Shown: positions 8,996 to 17,953, counted from the stretch's first letter. The stretch: 64,000 nucleotides of DNA from Alphaproteobacteria bacterium (GCA_947465395.1 CANIAL010000009.1:33822-97821); one strand, 5' to 3'. Program-made: numbers and translations. The notes: generated by a model not told the origin, from the letters alone.

Positions 8996-9936
8996 GGGGA
9001 TTTTCCATGCGCGGCGCGGGTCAGCCTGTCATTGATGGCTTCACCCAGCCCGTGTTGCGGAATGGGCGACACCGCGATGGCGTCTGCCTCCGCATCCAGC
9101 GCCCGCAGCATGGCGAACAGGTTCGCGGCGGCTTCCTTCAGGTCGCAGCGTGGGGAAAGATTCATCGCCGCCCCAGGCGCATCGCCAAACCCCAAAAGAG
9201 TTTCCCCAGCGTGCGCCTCTTGCGCGTCCAGCCGCAGCCTGGCACGGGGCGCGTAGTGGCTTTGAAGTTGCCCGGGGGAGCGTATTTCGCCATCCGCTTT
9301 CTGCAAAGGGCCGGTCACCGCTTCGATGTCCTCGCGCGCGATCGCACCGGGACGCAGCAGCACGGCGTTCGCGCCATCAAAGCCGATCACCGTGGATTCA
9401 AGTCCCAACTGCGTCGGCCCGCCATCCATGATGAAATCCACCGTCCCGCCCAAACTCTCGCGCACATGCGCGGCTGTCGTTGGGCTGATGCTGCCTGATG
9501 CATTCGCGCTGGGGGCTGCCAGCGGCAATCCCGTCTCCCGCAGCAACGCCAGCGCCATCGGGTGTGCCGGCACGCGCAGCGCCACCGTGTCCAGTCCTGC
9601 GCTTACCAATAACGACAGTTCTGCATCCGCCAGGCGCGGCAGCACCAATGTCAGCGCCCCCGGCCAGAAGCGCGCCGCCAATGCCTCCGCCTCGTGCGAA
9701 AATTCCGCCAGCATCCGCGCCGCGCCCACATCAGCCACATGCACGATCAGGGGGTTGAAGCTGGGCCGGCCCTTGGCGGCAAAGATGGCGGCCACGGCCC
9801 GGTCATTGCCCGCATCCGCGCCCAGGCCATAGACCGTCTCCGTGGGGAACGCGACCAGCCCGCCGCCGCGCAGGATGCGCGCGGCTTCGCTTTCAACCGT
9901 CAGGGTGGCCCCGTTTAATCCGACATGCCTGTCCAT
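8992..9936 (-). CDS. tsaC: L-threonylcarbamoyladenylate synthase (Sua5/TsaC type)
   Basis: A 314-residue Sua5-type protein. The YrdC domain (about residues 10-190) contains VAFPTETVYGLGADA, FIMDGGPTQLGLESTV and VLLRPGA. A further Sua5 domain occupies the C-terminal third, which makes it the long form rather than the short TsaC. It makes threonylcarbamoyl-AMP from threonine, bicarbonate and ATP for the t6A37 modification of ANN-reading tRNAs. It is co-directional with and overlaps the FAD oxidase gene downstream, an arrangement that implies co-expression rather than shared function. Confidence 0.92.
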   Translation of the reverse strand: MDRHVGLNGATLTVESEAARILRGGGLVAFPTETVYGLGADAGNDRAVAAIFAAKGRPSFNPLIVHVADVGAARMLAEFSHEAEALAARFWPGALTLVLPRLADAELSLLVSAGLDTVALRVPAHPMALALLRETGLPLAAPSANASGSISPTTAAHVRESLGGTVDFIMDGGPTQLGLESTVIGFDGANAVLLRPGAIAREDIEAVTGPLQKADGEIRSPGQLQSHYAPRARLRLDAQEAHAGETLLGFGDAPGAAMNLSPRCDLKEAAANLFAMLRALDAEADAIAVSPIPQHGLGEAINDRLTRAAHGKSP

Positions 9937-9981
9937 GCCCGCCTTTTAGCGGGTTCGCCACGCCGGGTCAGCTTTTCTTTG

Positions 9982-10596
9982 CTACGTAGCCGGATGGTCA
10001 ATGCCCACGGGGGACACCTCGGTACCGGGGATCATCCGCTGCAGGATCTGATCCTTGCGGATCATGTAGTGATAGAAGACCGCCGCGCAGATATGGGCCA
10101 CGGCCAGCGCGAACAGGCCAAAGCCCAGGACGATATGGCCCTGGACGTAAGGCCCCACCATGGCGCGCAGCGCCACCGGGTCGGTGACGCCGGTCATGAA
10201 CCACAGCTTGGGAAACACCTGGCCATAAATCATCAGCGGCCTTGCGGGCGCGGACGCAAAGGCCCAGCCCAGGAACGGCACGATGATCATCAGCGCATAG
10301 AGAAGATAATGCGTGCCCCGCGCCAGCATGCGCTTCATGGGGCTGAAATCGGACGGCAGCTTGGGAATGGGGTTCATCAGGCGCCAGCCCAGCCGCAGGA
10401 TGGAAAGGATCAGTACCGTGATGCCGATGGATTCATGCCAGCCCACCACGGCGCGGCGCATGGCGTCCTTGGGGGCCATCACGCCCACGAACCATACGCC
10501 CAGCACCACATTGGTGATGATCAGGATGGCGATGATCCAATGAAAGCTCATGGCCACGGTGCCGTAACGCACATAATTGTTCTTGGCGGTTGTCAT
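9982..10596 (-). CDS. Cytochrome b561-family membrane protein
   Basis: A 204-residue protein with four membrane helices and the expected heme-ligand histidines: SFHW in helix 1, GWHESIG in helix 2, GTHYLLY in helix 3 and VAHICAAVFYH in helix 4. This matches bacterial diheme b561 proteins, which move electrons across the inner membrane, for example between quinol and superoxide or a periplasmic partner. The family reading is firm; the physiological partner is unknown. The gene sits alone, 45 bases from the TsaC start side and divergent from a damaged SDR gene. Confidence 0.9.
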   Translation of the reverse strand: MTTAKNNYVRYGTVAMSFHWIIAILIITNVVLGVWFVGVMAPKDAMRRAVVGWHESIGITVLILSILRLGWRLMNPIPKLPSDFSPMKRMLARGTHYLLYALMIIVPFLGWAFASAPARPLMIYGQVFPKLWFMTGVTDPVALRAMVGPYVQGHIVLGFGLFALAVAHICAAVFYHYMIRKDQILQRMIPGTEVSPVGIDHPAT

Positions 10597-10653
10597 GCGG
10601 TGTCCCCCTGCGGCGCGAGACGCGCCGTGTGCCCGAAACTATAGGCGCTTTAA

Positions 10654-11385
10654 GGCAAGCGGCAAGGCGCGGCGGAGGAGATTGAAAAGGCCGGCGGCAA
10701 GGCGCTGGCGGTTGCCTGCGACATCCGCTTTGAAGACCAGATTGCGGCGGCGATGGATGCCTGCGTGGCGCGGTTCGGCGGCCTCGACATCGTGGTCAAC
10801 AATGCCAGCGCCATTGCCCTGACCGGCACCCTGGAAACGCCCGCCAAACGCTTCGACCTGATGCAGCAGGTGAATGCGCGCGGCAGCTATATGGTGTCAC
10901 AGGCGGCGATCCCGCATCTTTTGAAGGCGCAGAACCCGCATGTGCTGATGCTGTCGCCGCCGCTGGACATGAAACCCAAATGGTTCGCGCCCCATACCGC
11001 CTATTCCATGGCCAAGTTCGGCATGAGCATGTGCGTTCTGGGCATGGCGGCGGAGTTTGCGGGCAAGATCGCCTTCAATGCCCTGTGGCCGCGCACGGCG
11101 ATTGCCACCAGCGCCATCGCCAACACCTTCGGGGCGGACGCCATGCGCCATTGCCGCAAGCCGGACATATTGGCCGACGCCGCCCATGCCGTGTTTCAAA
11201 AGCCCAAAAGCTTCAGCGGCAATTTCCTGATCGACGATGTGTTTTTGTGGGGCGAGGGGGTGCGGGATTTCGACCCGTACCGCATGGACCCGTCGGCGGA
11301 ATTGTATCCCGATTTCTTTGTGCCGGATGACGCGGTCCCGCCGCCGGGTGTCACTCTTGATGCTGTCGGGGCGGCGCGCGGTTAA
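10654..11385 (+). pseudogene. SDR-family oxidoreductase, 5'-truncated
   Basis: From 10666 the frame reads like the middle of a short-chain dehydrogenase: EEIEKAGGKALAVACDIRF, VVNNASAIALTGTLET, then AYSMAK (Tyr-x3-Lys) and FNALWPRTAIAT. An in-frame stop lies at 10651 and the first ATG is at 10753. The N-terminal 60 or so residues with the TGxxxGIG dinucleotide-binding motif are absent. The rest, to the stop at 11385, is intact and close to a well-conserved SDR subgroup. A protein from 10753 would have 210 residues but lack the start of the Rossmann fold, so it is called a pseudogene caused by a 5' deletion. Confidence 0.72.
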
Positions 11386-11439
11386 CTTTGCCGCGATTGG
11401 CGGGATGAAATCATCCTTGCCCCGTGCCATGGTGAATGC

Positions 11440-12201
11440 ATGCGATTTTTAACCCTTGGCTTTCTGCTTTTTTCCACCGGCACGGCCCTGGCCATGCCGG
11501 TTCCCGACTGCGCGGGCGAGGTTGAGATATCGCGCGCCAAGATCGTGCGGGTGGAAAAGAACGGCGCATTGATCCTGTCTGACGGCCGCGCCGTGCTGCT
11601 GGAAGGCATAAGACTGGCCTCCGCCGACGACGCGTCCGCCATTGGTGACCGCGCGCTTTCCGCCTTGCGCGAAATGGCGACCGCCGCGCCGCTGACCCTG
11701 GCTTCCACCCCGCCCAAGCAGGATCGCTACGACCGGGTGCGGGTGCAGGCCTTTGGCAATGTCTGGCTGCAGGATGAATTGCTGCGCCGGGGCCTGGCGC
11801 GGGTGGAAGTATCGCCCGACCGTTCCGAATGCGCCGTGGATTTCTATGCGGCGGAACGTGACGCGCGCGGGGCGGGCAGGGGCCTGTGGGCGCTTCCCGC
11901 CTTTGCCGTGCGCCCTGCAACCAATCTTGCCGCAGACATCGGGCGCTATGTGCTGGTGGAAGGCAAGGTCGTGAATGTCGGCAATGCCGATGGCCGCGTC
12001 TTTCTGGATTTCGCGTTGGATTTCCGCAAAGGCTTTTCTGCCATCATCCAGCCCGAAGACCGCAAGGCCTTCCGCGAACCGCGTTTTGCGCCCGCGCAAC
12101 TGGCCGGCCACAAGGTGCGCCTGCGCGGGATCGTGCAAGTGCTGGATGGCCGCGCCCAGATCGCGCTGACGCACCCAGCCCAGGTCGAAATACTCGACTA
12201 A
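11440..12201 (+). CDS. Secreted thermonuclease-like (SNase) family protein
   Basis: A 253-residue protein with a signal peptide (MRFLTLGFLLFSTGTALA). The central region has the SNase-fold pattern: LEGIRLAS, DRYDRVRVQAF and LLRRGLARVEV, then DARGAGRGLWALPAF. Staphylococcal-type nucleases cut DNA and RNA with Ca2+. Here the first Arg/Asp active-site cluster looks weakened (no clear RLxGIDAPE), so activity is uncertain. The last 80 residues form a second beta-rich part, possibly an OB-like domain. A strong terminator follows directly after the stop codon. Confidence 0.75.
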   Translation: MRFLTLGFLLFSTGTALAMPVPDCAGEVEISRAKIVRVEKNGALILSDGRAVLLEGIRLASADDASAIGDRALSALREMATAAPLTLASTPPKQDRYDRVRVQAFGNVWLQDELLRRGLARVEVSPDRSECAVDFYAAERDARGAGRGLWALPAFAVRPATNLAADIGRYVLVEGKVVNVGNADGRVFLDFALDFRKGFSAIIQPEDRKAFREPRFAPAQLAGHKVRLRGIVQVLDGRAQIALTHPAQVEILD

Positions 12202-12203
12202 AG

Positions 12204-12236
12204 AAAAAGGCCCGGATCGCTCCGGGCCTTTTCAAT
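12204..12236 (+). terminator. Bidirectional rho-independent terminator
   Basis: AAAGGCCCGGA and TCCGGGCCTTT form an 11-bp stem around a short loop, with A-rich sequence on the left and a T-run on the right. It lies between the convergent SNase-like and carD genes and can serve both. Confidence 0.9.
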
Positions 12237-12255
12237 TTTCGTGCGCCGCGTATTT

Positions 12256-12918
12256 CTACGCCGCGGCTGCTGCCTTCTTCACCAGCATGCCCTCGATGCG
12301 CTTCACGGCGGTGGGCTCGTCGGTCTTTTCCACGGCGGCGACTTCGCGCGCCATGCGGGCCAGCGCCTTTTCATACAATTGGCGCTCGGAATAGGACTGT
12401 TCCGGCTGGCCGCCGGCGCGGTGCAGATCGCGCACCACTTCGGCGATGGAAATCAGGTCACCGGAGTCGATCTTGGCTTCGTATTCCTGGGCGCGGCGCG
12501 ACCACATGGTGCGCTTGATGCGGGCGCGGCCCTTCAGCGTGTTCAGCGCATTGCCCACCACTTCGGGCGATGACAGCTTGCGCATGCCCACGGCCTTGGC
12601 CTTCAAGGTGGGGACGCGCAGGGTCATCTTGTCCTTTTCGAAATCGATGATGAAAAGTTCCATCATCAACCCGGCGACTTCCTTTTCCTCGACACCAGAC
12701 ACCTTGCCCACGCCATGGGTGGGATAGACCACATGGTCGTTGGTCTTGAATTCATGCTTGCGGTTGGAATTGGCCGGCACCTTCTTGGCCACGACCGGTG
12801 CAGCGGCGGCAGTCACCGGCTTGGCGGCGACAGGGGCAGGCTTGGCGGCAGCGGCCACCGGCTTGGCAGCGACTTTGGCGGCAGGGGCGGCAGGCTTGGC
12901 GGGGTGCTTGATGGTCAT
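12256..12918 (-). CDS. carD: CarD-family RNA polymerase-binding regulator with long Ala/Lys/Pro N-terminus
   Basis: A 220-residue protein. The first 50 residues are almost only Ala, Lys, Pro and Val in repeats such as AAKPVAAAAKPAPVAAKPV. From about residue 53 a normal CarD begins: HEFKTNDHVVYPTHGVGKV (the RNAP-interacting domain), followed by the helical C-terminal part with TMWSRRAQEYEAKI. CarD proteins stabilise promoter open complexes. The low-complexity extension is longer than in most alphaproteobacterial CarDs and looks like histone H1-type tails, perhaps giving extra DNA contact. It is the last gene of the helicase-S4-fdxA run. Confidence 0.93.
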   Translation of the reverse strand: MTIKHPAKPAAPAAKVAAKPVAAAAKPAPVAAKPVTAAAAPVVAKKVPANSNRKHEFKTNDHVVYPTHGVGKVSGVEEKEVAGLMMELFIIDFEKDKMTLRVPTLKAKAVGMRKLSSPEVVGNALNTLKGRARIKRTMWSRRAQEYEAKIDSGDLISIAEVVRDLHRAGGQPEQSYSERQLYEKALARMAREVAAVEKTDEPTAVKRIEGMLVKKAAAAA

Positions 12919-13107
12919 ATGGGTTCCGGTTTGGGGGTGCGGGGACGCACGAATCTCAACACAGGGATAAAACGCGCCGGGCGGACCGGCGGTTGCGGGG
13001 ATAGGGGCTATGGCTCTGATTTTACTTGCCTATCACGCTTTTGCGAAAAAGGCAATGGAAATCGGCTCAAACCGTTGAAACTGTGGAGTTTTATCGAAAA
13101 CTGGCGG

Positions 13108-13446
13108 TTAAGAGCCCGAACCCGGCTTGGGATCAAAGTATTTCTCGAACTTGTCGGGAACACCCTCCCAGTCCTTGGCATCCGCCGGGGCGTCGCCCTT
13201 CTGGGCGATATTGGGCCAAACCTTGGCGTATTCGGCGTTCACCGACAGCCACTTTTCCCGGCCGGATTCGGTGTCGGCCTTGATGGCTTCCGGGGGGCAT
13301 TCCGGCTCGCAGACGCCGCAATCAATGCATTCATCCGGGTGGATGACCAGCATGTTCTCGCCTTCATAGAAGCAGTCCACCGGGCAGACTTCGACACAGT
13401 CCATGAACTTGCACTTGATGCAGGCTTCGGTGACGACATAGGTCAT
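13108..13446 (-). CDS. fdxA: 7Fe ferredoxin FdxA
   Basis: A 112-residue ferredoxin. Cys9, 12, 17, 21, 25, 40, 43, 46 and 50 match the spacing of Azotobacter ferredoxin I shifted by one. That predicts a [3Fe-4S] cluster (Cys9, 17, 50) and a [4Fe-4S] cluster (Cys21, 40, 43, 46). The C-terminal extension ending [13 protein letters not shown] is also typical of FdxA. It carries low-potential electrons in the cytoplasm; the partner is unknown. It lies between the S4 RNA-binding gene and carD on the same strand. Confidence 0.95.
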   Translation of the reverse strand: MTYVVTEACIKCKFMDCVEVCPVDCFYEGENMLVIHPDECIDCGVCEPECPPEAIKADTESGREKWLSVNAEYAKVWPNIAQKGDAPADAKDWEGVPDKFEKYFDPKPGSGS

Positions 13447-13510
13447 GCGGGCAGGCTCCGTCAGGCGGCTTGGTGCTTAACGCGTGGTGGCGGGCCAAGG
13501 CAAGAGTCTT

Positions 13511-13783
13511 CTAGTCCTTGACGATTTCATAGAGCAGCCGGGCCTGGGGCGCCGGGCCGCGCCGGTCGGCCAGGGCCAGCACCTTCACGGCCACCATATC
13601 GGCGCCTTTCCCCATGGTGAGAATGTCGCCGGGCCGCACAAGCTGGGCGGCTTTTTCCACCCGCGCCCCGTTCAGCCGCACTTTGCCGGACCGCGCCGCC
13701 GCCTGGGCCAGGACACGGGTGCGATAGAAGCGGGCATGGAACAGCCATTTGTCCAGGCGTTCATTGTCGGACGTGTCGCTCAT
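13511..13783 (-). CDS. S4-domain RNA-binding protein (Hsp15-like)
   Basis: A 90-residue protein consisting mainly of one S4 domain: ERLDKWLFHARFYRTRVLAQ, GKVRLNGARVEKAAQLVRPGD and an ILTMGKG strand. Hsp15 (HslR) proteins bind stalled 50S subunits that carry peptidyl-tRNA. The short C-terminus differs from the longer E. coli HslR tail. The ATG overlaps the stop of the upstream helicase gene by 4 bases, tying it to an RNA-metabolism partner. Confidence 0.88.
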   Translation of the reverse strand: MSDTSDNERLDKWLFHARFYRTRVLAQAAARSGKVRLNGARVEKAAQLVRPGDILTMGKGADMVAVKVLALADRRGPAPQARLLYEIVKD

Positions 13784-16302
13784 CGGCGCGCCAGTTCCGC
13801 GAAAGGCGAATCCGGCTGCGGTGCTTGCCTGGCGCGTTGTGGACGGCGGCGCTTGGGTACGGATTTTTTCCAGACGCCATCCGCGTCTTTCCAGCCCAGC
13901 GCATCCAGAACGGCATTGCCATCCGCCACGCTGATGCCCAGCAGCGAGATCAGGCGCGGGAAAACCGCCGCGCTGGCTTCCTTGGCACTCGCGGCCTTTT
14001 CAAGTTCATCTTCCAGCCGCTCCAGCATGTCGAAGCGGATGGCGCGCCCCCCTCCAGACGAAAAGACGAAACCGTGGAAACCGGCGGCGCTCAGGTAAGC
14101 TGCGCTTTCATCCGTGTACGGAAAACTTGTCAGGCCGGGCGGCGGCGGCCCCAACAGGTTCTTCTGCTGTGTCCACACACCCCATAACAGAACCAGCAAT
14201 CCCGCCGCATCGGGCCTGAGCAGGCGCGTCAGATAGATGCTGCGCCGCCCCAGCCAGACGCCAAAGGGGCGCAGCGCCTTAATCAGCGCGCCCAGATGCT
14301 CGGGCAGGTCAATGCGGTCGCGGTCCAGCGATCCGAAATTTTCCATCAGCCGGTGCGCGATGGCGCGTGCTTGTGCGGGCAGGGAAAATTCACTGCCCGC
14401 TTTTGCCTCTGCCGCCCGGCCCAGCGCCAGCAGCGGCTCCAGCCGCGTGGCAATGCGCGCGGCAACAAATGCATCCAGCCGCGCCTGTACGGCTGCGCGC
14501 GCCGCACCCTTCAACAGATCATCCGCCAACACGGTCACCAGCGGCGACAGGGGACTGGCCCCACGCGCCAGGTTTCCCACGATGGCGCTTTCCCACCACA
14601 GCTTGCCATGTTCGGACAGCGTGATGACACTGTCGGGCGCATCCGCCAGGCGTTTGGCGCGCGCGGCGAATTCCGGCTCCAGCCCGCGTGCCGCTGCGGC
14701 GCGCAGGATGCGCGTGGAAATGCCGCTGTCACCAATGCCGCGCGGGCCATCTTGATAATGAAATGGCGCGAAACGGAATCCATCCAGCCGCCCCAGCGCC
14801 TCGCCCCTTATGGCGACGCTGCCGGATTCATCCACGCTCAAATCCGCCGCATCCTCCGCCGCCAGATGCCGGATCAGCACCGATGTTCGCCGGTCAATGA
14901 AACGCAAAGTGAGTTTTTCGTGCAGCGCATCCGACAGCCGGTCTTCCACGGCCCGAGTCATGGCCTGCCAATGGGCGGGATCGTCCGTCCATCCCGGGCG
15001 GTTCGCGGCATAGGTGTAGGTGCGGATCTGCGCCAGCCGCCCCGACAGGGTGGCGACATCGCCTTCGGGCACGTCCACCCGTTCGATCTGCCGCGCCATC
15101 CAGTCGGCGGGGATGTGCTTCTCGCCCGCCAGAAACATGAAGATCGTCCGCACCAGCCGGCTATGCTCGTCCGCACTTAATTTGCGGAAATCCGGCAACT
15201 GGCAGACATCCCACAGCAGCCGCACTTTTCCCGTCGCCGCCTTTTTGATGTCTTCGTCCCGCGCCAGCTGCGCCAGCGCCATGGCATCGCTGGCCGGGCG
15301 CGCGCGGCCCAGGCCCTTTTCCGGCGGCGATGCATCCAGGCTTTGCAGCAAGGCCTCGATGCTTCGGAAATCCAGGTCGGCGCTGCGCCATTTCAGCGAC
15401 CGCACCGGGTCGTAATGATGGCTTTCGATGCGCGCCACCAGGTCATTGTCGAACGGCTCGCAATCACCCGTGACGCCAAAGGTGCCGTCATTCATATAGC
15501 GCCCGGCGCGGCCGGCAATCTGTCCCAGTTCCTGCGGCGACAGCGCCCGCATGGTGCTGCCGTCAAATTTTTCCCGCGCCGCGAAGGCCACATGGTCCAC
15601 ATCCATGTTCAACCCCATGCCGATGGCGTCAGTGGCGACCAGGAAATCCACTTCACCGGATTGGTACAGCGCCACCTGTGCGTTGCGCGTGCGGGGCGAC
15701 AGCGCGCCCAGCACCACAGCCGCGCCGCCGCGCTGGCGGCGCACGATATCGGCGATGCCGTAAACATCTTCCGCCGAAAATCCCACCACCACGGACCGGC
15801 GCGGCAACCGCGTCAACTTCTTCGCCCCGCCATAGGCCAGATCGGAAAAACGCGGCCGGGCAATGAACCAGGCGCGCGGAATGAATTTCTGGATCATGCC
15901 GCGCATGGTGTCGCTGCCCAGGAACAGCGTTTCTTCCTCGCCGCGGGCATGCAGCAGCCGGTCGGTGAAGATGTGGCCGCGTTCGGGATCGGCGCAAAGC
16001 TGGATCTCGTCCACCACCAGGCAGGCGACGGGAATGTCCAGCTTCATGGCTTCCACGGTACAGACGTAAAAGCGCGCGGATTTTGGAATGATACGCTCTT
16101 CGCCCGTGATCAGCGCGACTTCGCCTGGCCCCCGCAGCCGCACGATGCGGTCATAGACCTCGCGCGCCAGCAGGCGCAGCGGCAGGCCGATCATGCCGGT
16201 CTTGTGCGCCAGCATCCGCTCGATGGCGAAATGGGTCTTGCCCGTGTTGGTGGGGCCAAGGATGGCGGTGACGCGCGCCGAATTGCGGGAGGAGAGGGCC
16301 AT
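13780..16302 (-). CDS. Suv3-like/MgpS-type superfamily 2 helicase
   Basis: An 840-residue helicase. Motif I is GPTNTGKTH near residue 17, motif II is VVDEIQLCAD, and the helicase C half has GMGLNMDVDHVAF and QIAGRAGRY. This pattern matches mitochondrial SUV3 RNA helicases and their alphaproteobacterial relatives. The C-terminal 350 residues are family-specific. Likely role: ATP-driven unwinding of RNA or RNA:DNA, perhaps with an exonuclease. It heads a tight run with S4, fdxA and carD. A GAAC-N7-GAAC element lies about 80 bases upstream and could be a LexA site. Confidence 0.9.
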   Translation of the reverse strand: MALSSRNSARVTAILGPTNTGKTHFAIERMLAHKTGMIGLPLRLLAREVYDRIVRLRGPGEVALITGEERIIPKSARFYVCTVEAMKLDIPVACLVVDEIQLCADPERGHIFTDRLLHARGEEETLFLGSDTMRGMIQKFIPRAWFIARPRFSDLAYGGAKKLTRLPRRSVVVGFSAEDVYGIADIVRRQRGGAAVVLGALSPRTRNAQVALYQSGEVDFLVATDAIGMGLNMDVDHVAFAAREKFDGSTMRALSPQELGQIAGRAGRYMNDGTFGVTGDCEPFDNDLVARIESHHYDPVRSLKWRSADLDFRSIEALLQSLDASPPEKGLGRARPASDAMALAQLARDEDIKKAATGKVRLLWDVCQLPDFRKLSADEHSRLVRTIFMFLAGEKHIPADWMARQIERVDVPEGDVATLSGRLAQIRTYTYAANRPGWTDDPAHWQAMTRAVEDRLSDALHEKLTLRFIDRRTSVLIRHLAAEDAADLSVDESGSVAIRGEALGRLDGFRFAPFHYQDGPRGIGDSGISTRILRAAAARGLEPEFAARAKRLADAPDSVITLSEHGKLWWESAIVGNLARGASPLSPLVTVLADDLLKGAARAAVQARLDAFVAARIATRLEPLLALGRAAEAKAGSEFSLPAQARAIAHRLMENFGSLDRDRIDLPEHLGALIKALRPFGVWLGRRSIYLTRLLRPDAAGLLVLLWGVWTQQKNLLGPPPPGLTSFPYTDESAAYLSAAGFHGFVFSSGGGRAIRFDMLERLEDELEKAASAKEASAAVFPRLISLLGISVADGNAVLDALGWKDADGVWKKSVPKRRRPQRARQAPQPDSPFAELARR

Positions 16303-16379
16303 CAGCGGCTATGGTCTGGATTCAGGGCGGGGGATCAAGGGCTTGTGTGGGGCCTCTGTGGATGCCCGGTAAACAAAGG

Positions 16380-16394
16380 GAACAGTGTGGGAAC
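16380..16394 (-). promoter_or_regulatory. Possible LexA (SOS) box
   Basis: GAAC-AGTGTGG-GAAC on the plus strand, i.e. GTTC-N7-GTTC on the helicase coding strand, the alphaproteobacterial LexA consensus. It lies 78 bases before the helicase start. One such match is expected by chance in a window this size, so only the promoter position gives it weight. Confidence 0.4.
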
Positions 16395-16564
16395 AAAGCG
16401 CGCCCGAATCACCAACGATTTTGATATCTGCCTTTGTTCTCATACATTTAGATAGTTGTCAAGGCGCGTTAACCACCAGATTTAGTGGTTGGTGGCAGGC
16501 TTGGAGTCGAAGGCCTAACGGGGGACTCCATTTACTCCGTAGGCTGATTTATCCCCAGCGCAGG

Positions 16565-16668
16565 CCCGCCTTCCCCCTTCGGTGCGGAGCACCATGAAGG
16601 GGGAGGTGGTTTCAGCGGGCGAGGGCGACCTCTTTGGGAGCCGAGCGGAAGCTGAAACCGGAGGGGGT
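16565..16668 (-). repeat. Intergenic palindromic repeat, family A, copy 2 (inverted)
   Basis: Minus-strand reading shows CCCCCTCCGGTTTCAGCTTC, CGCTGAAACCACCTCCCCC and GGGGGAAGGCGGG, the same blocks as copies 1 and 3, with a tip stem GGTGC/GCACC. The orientation is opposite to copies 1 and 3. Confidence 0.82.
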
Positions 16669-16686
16669 TCAATCAAAGGCAGCGAG

Positions 16687-17505
16687 TCAGTCAATCTTGA
16701 GGGAGTTGGCAACTACCGAAATCACGCCATAAGACGTGTCTGCCCAGACCCGAACAGGCACCACATAATCGCGCCCGGCAACGGACGAGGGGTACCGCAC
16801 CACCCAGGCGTTGATGATGGGAAAGCTCTCATTGGCCTTCAGCACCTTGGGCTTGAAGCCGGAGAGCTGGCGATACTTCACCTGGCAGAGCAGGGCGTGC
16901 CCCGCATAAAGCCCATTGTCCATCTTGATGTCAGTGTCGCGCACCTTGTGCATCTCGATGTTGTAGCGCCGCCGCCCATCGAACACCGGCGCGGTGACGT
17001 TGCAGGGATCGCCTTCCGCGCCCAGGCCCGAAACAATGAACATCACGGCGCTGAGGGGATCGAGCGTCGCTTTCTGCTCTTCGGCTTTCACATCGTAACC
17101 GGTGGTGGAATAGGCGGGGTCCGCGAACAGGCGCGGCTGGCCGTCGGCATAGCTGAGCGAAACCTGCTGCTTCTTGCCGCCCCGGGCGATGTCGAAGCTG
17201 TCGTATAATTGCGGCGCCAGGCCCTTGGCCGCCAGCTTGCCGCTTGACGTGGCCTGGATCTGCGCCTGCCAGAAGGCGTTGACCACGCCCGATGTCTCCA
17301 GGTTCGAGACGATGTGATAGTCGGTGGCGGTGATGGTGGCGTCCATGTCCAGCTTTCCCAGCTGGATGCCGCCCGCAAAGATGGTCATGGCCATCTGCAT
17401 GCGCGATCCGGCGGTGGCGGTTCCGCCAGCCCCGCCCGCCGCCATTACAGGCCCCGAACCGGCCAGAAAACCGCTGAAAACAAGGAAGAGGGCGATATGG
17501 CGCAT
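16687..17505 (-). CDS. Exported DUF3108 protein
   Basis: A 272-residue protein with a signal peptide (MRHIALFLVFSGFLAGSGPVMA) then a Gly/Ala-rich stretch. The body shows the DUF3108 pattern: a beta-rich lipocalin-like repeat including MTIFAGGIQLGKLDMDATIT, then ATLDPLSAVMFIVSGLG and the DGRRRYNI segment. The function of this family is unknown; location is probably periplasm or outer membrane. The start at 17505 is chosen for the signal peptide rather than a codon 33 bases earlier. The gene is divergent from rpmB. Confidence 0.85.
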   Translation of the reverse strand: MRHIALFLVFSGFLAGSGPVMAAGGAGGTATAGSRMQMAMTIFAGGIQLGKLDMDATITATDYHIVSNLETSGVVNAFWQAQIQATSSGKLAAKGLAPQLYDSFDIARGGKKQQVSLSYADGQPRLFADPAYSTTGYDVKAEEQKATLDPLSAVMFIVSGLGAEGDPCNVTAPVFDGRRRYNIEMHKVRDTDIKMDNGLYAGHALLCQVKYRQLSGFKPKVLKANESFPIINAWVVRYPSSVAGRDYVVPVRVWADTSYGVISVVANSLKID

Positions 17506-17647
17506 TTCTGGTCTCCAGCCCCCGCTTGAGGGGCCCATAAGGCCCCATTTCCGGCCCCGCCCGCAACGCTTGACCGGGCAGGGTCTCTCGCCTATGAGAT
17601 CGGCCCTCTAAAGCCGAAAAACCGCTGGAATCGTAAGGAAGACTGCC

Positions 17648-17953
17648 ATGGCCCGCCGCTGCGAACTGACCGGAAAAGGCACCCTTGTTGGCAACAATGT
17701 GAGCCATGCCAACAACAAGACCAAGCGGATCTACCGCCCGAATCTGCAGATCATCGCGCTGGTCAGCGAGTCGCTGGGCAACAGCTACAAGTTGAAGATC
17801 GCCATGAACACGCTGCGCACCGTGGACAAGCAGGGCGGTCTGGATTCCTTCCTGCTCAAGGCCAAGGACGCCAACCTGTCCGCCAAGGCCCTGCGCCTGA
17901 AGCGCGCCGTGGCCAAGAAGACGGCCGCCCAGACGGCGAAGAAGGCCGCCTGA
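17648..17953 (+). CDS. rpmB: 50S ribosomal protein L28
   Basis: A 101-residue basic protein starting MARRCELTGKGTLVGNNVSH, the unmistakable L28 start, with KTKRIYRPNLQ following. Alphaproteobacterial L28 is of this length. A purine-rich AAGGAAG lies 7-13 bases before the ATG and is a good ribosome-binding site. It is a structural part of the large ribosomal subunit. The C-terminus is Ala/Lys-rich. Its stop overlaps the presumed CTG start of a small downstream gene. Confidence 0.97.
   Translation: MARRCELTGKGTLVGNNVSHANNKTKRIYRPNLQIIALVSESLGNSYKLKIAMNTLRTVDKQGGLDSFLLKAKDANLSAKALRLKRAVAKKTAAQTAKKAA

Larger units (their letters stand above)
16303..16686. other. Intergenic region without a recognised gene
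   Basis: This 384-base gap lies upstream of the helicase and downstream of the DUF3108 gene, both on the minus strand. It holds the LexA-like element near 16380-16394, a small hairpin AACCAC/GTGGTT near 16470-16490 that could end the DUF3108 transcript, and repeat A copy 2 at 16565-16668. No convincing open frame is seen between them. Confidence 0.6.

Noticed and set aside
16495..16560. tRNA-like stretch upstream of the helicase
   Set aside because: No cloverleaf with a T-arm GGTTCRA and acceptor stem could be built; only scattered short inverted repeats.
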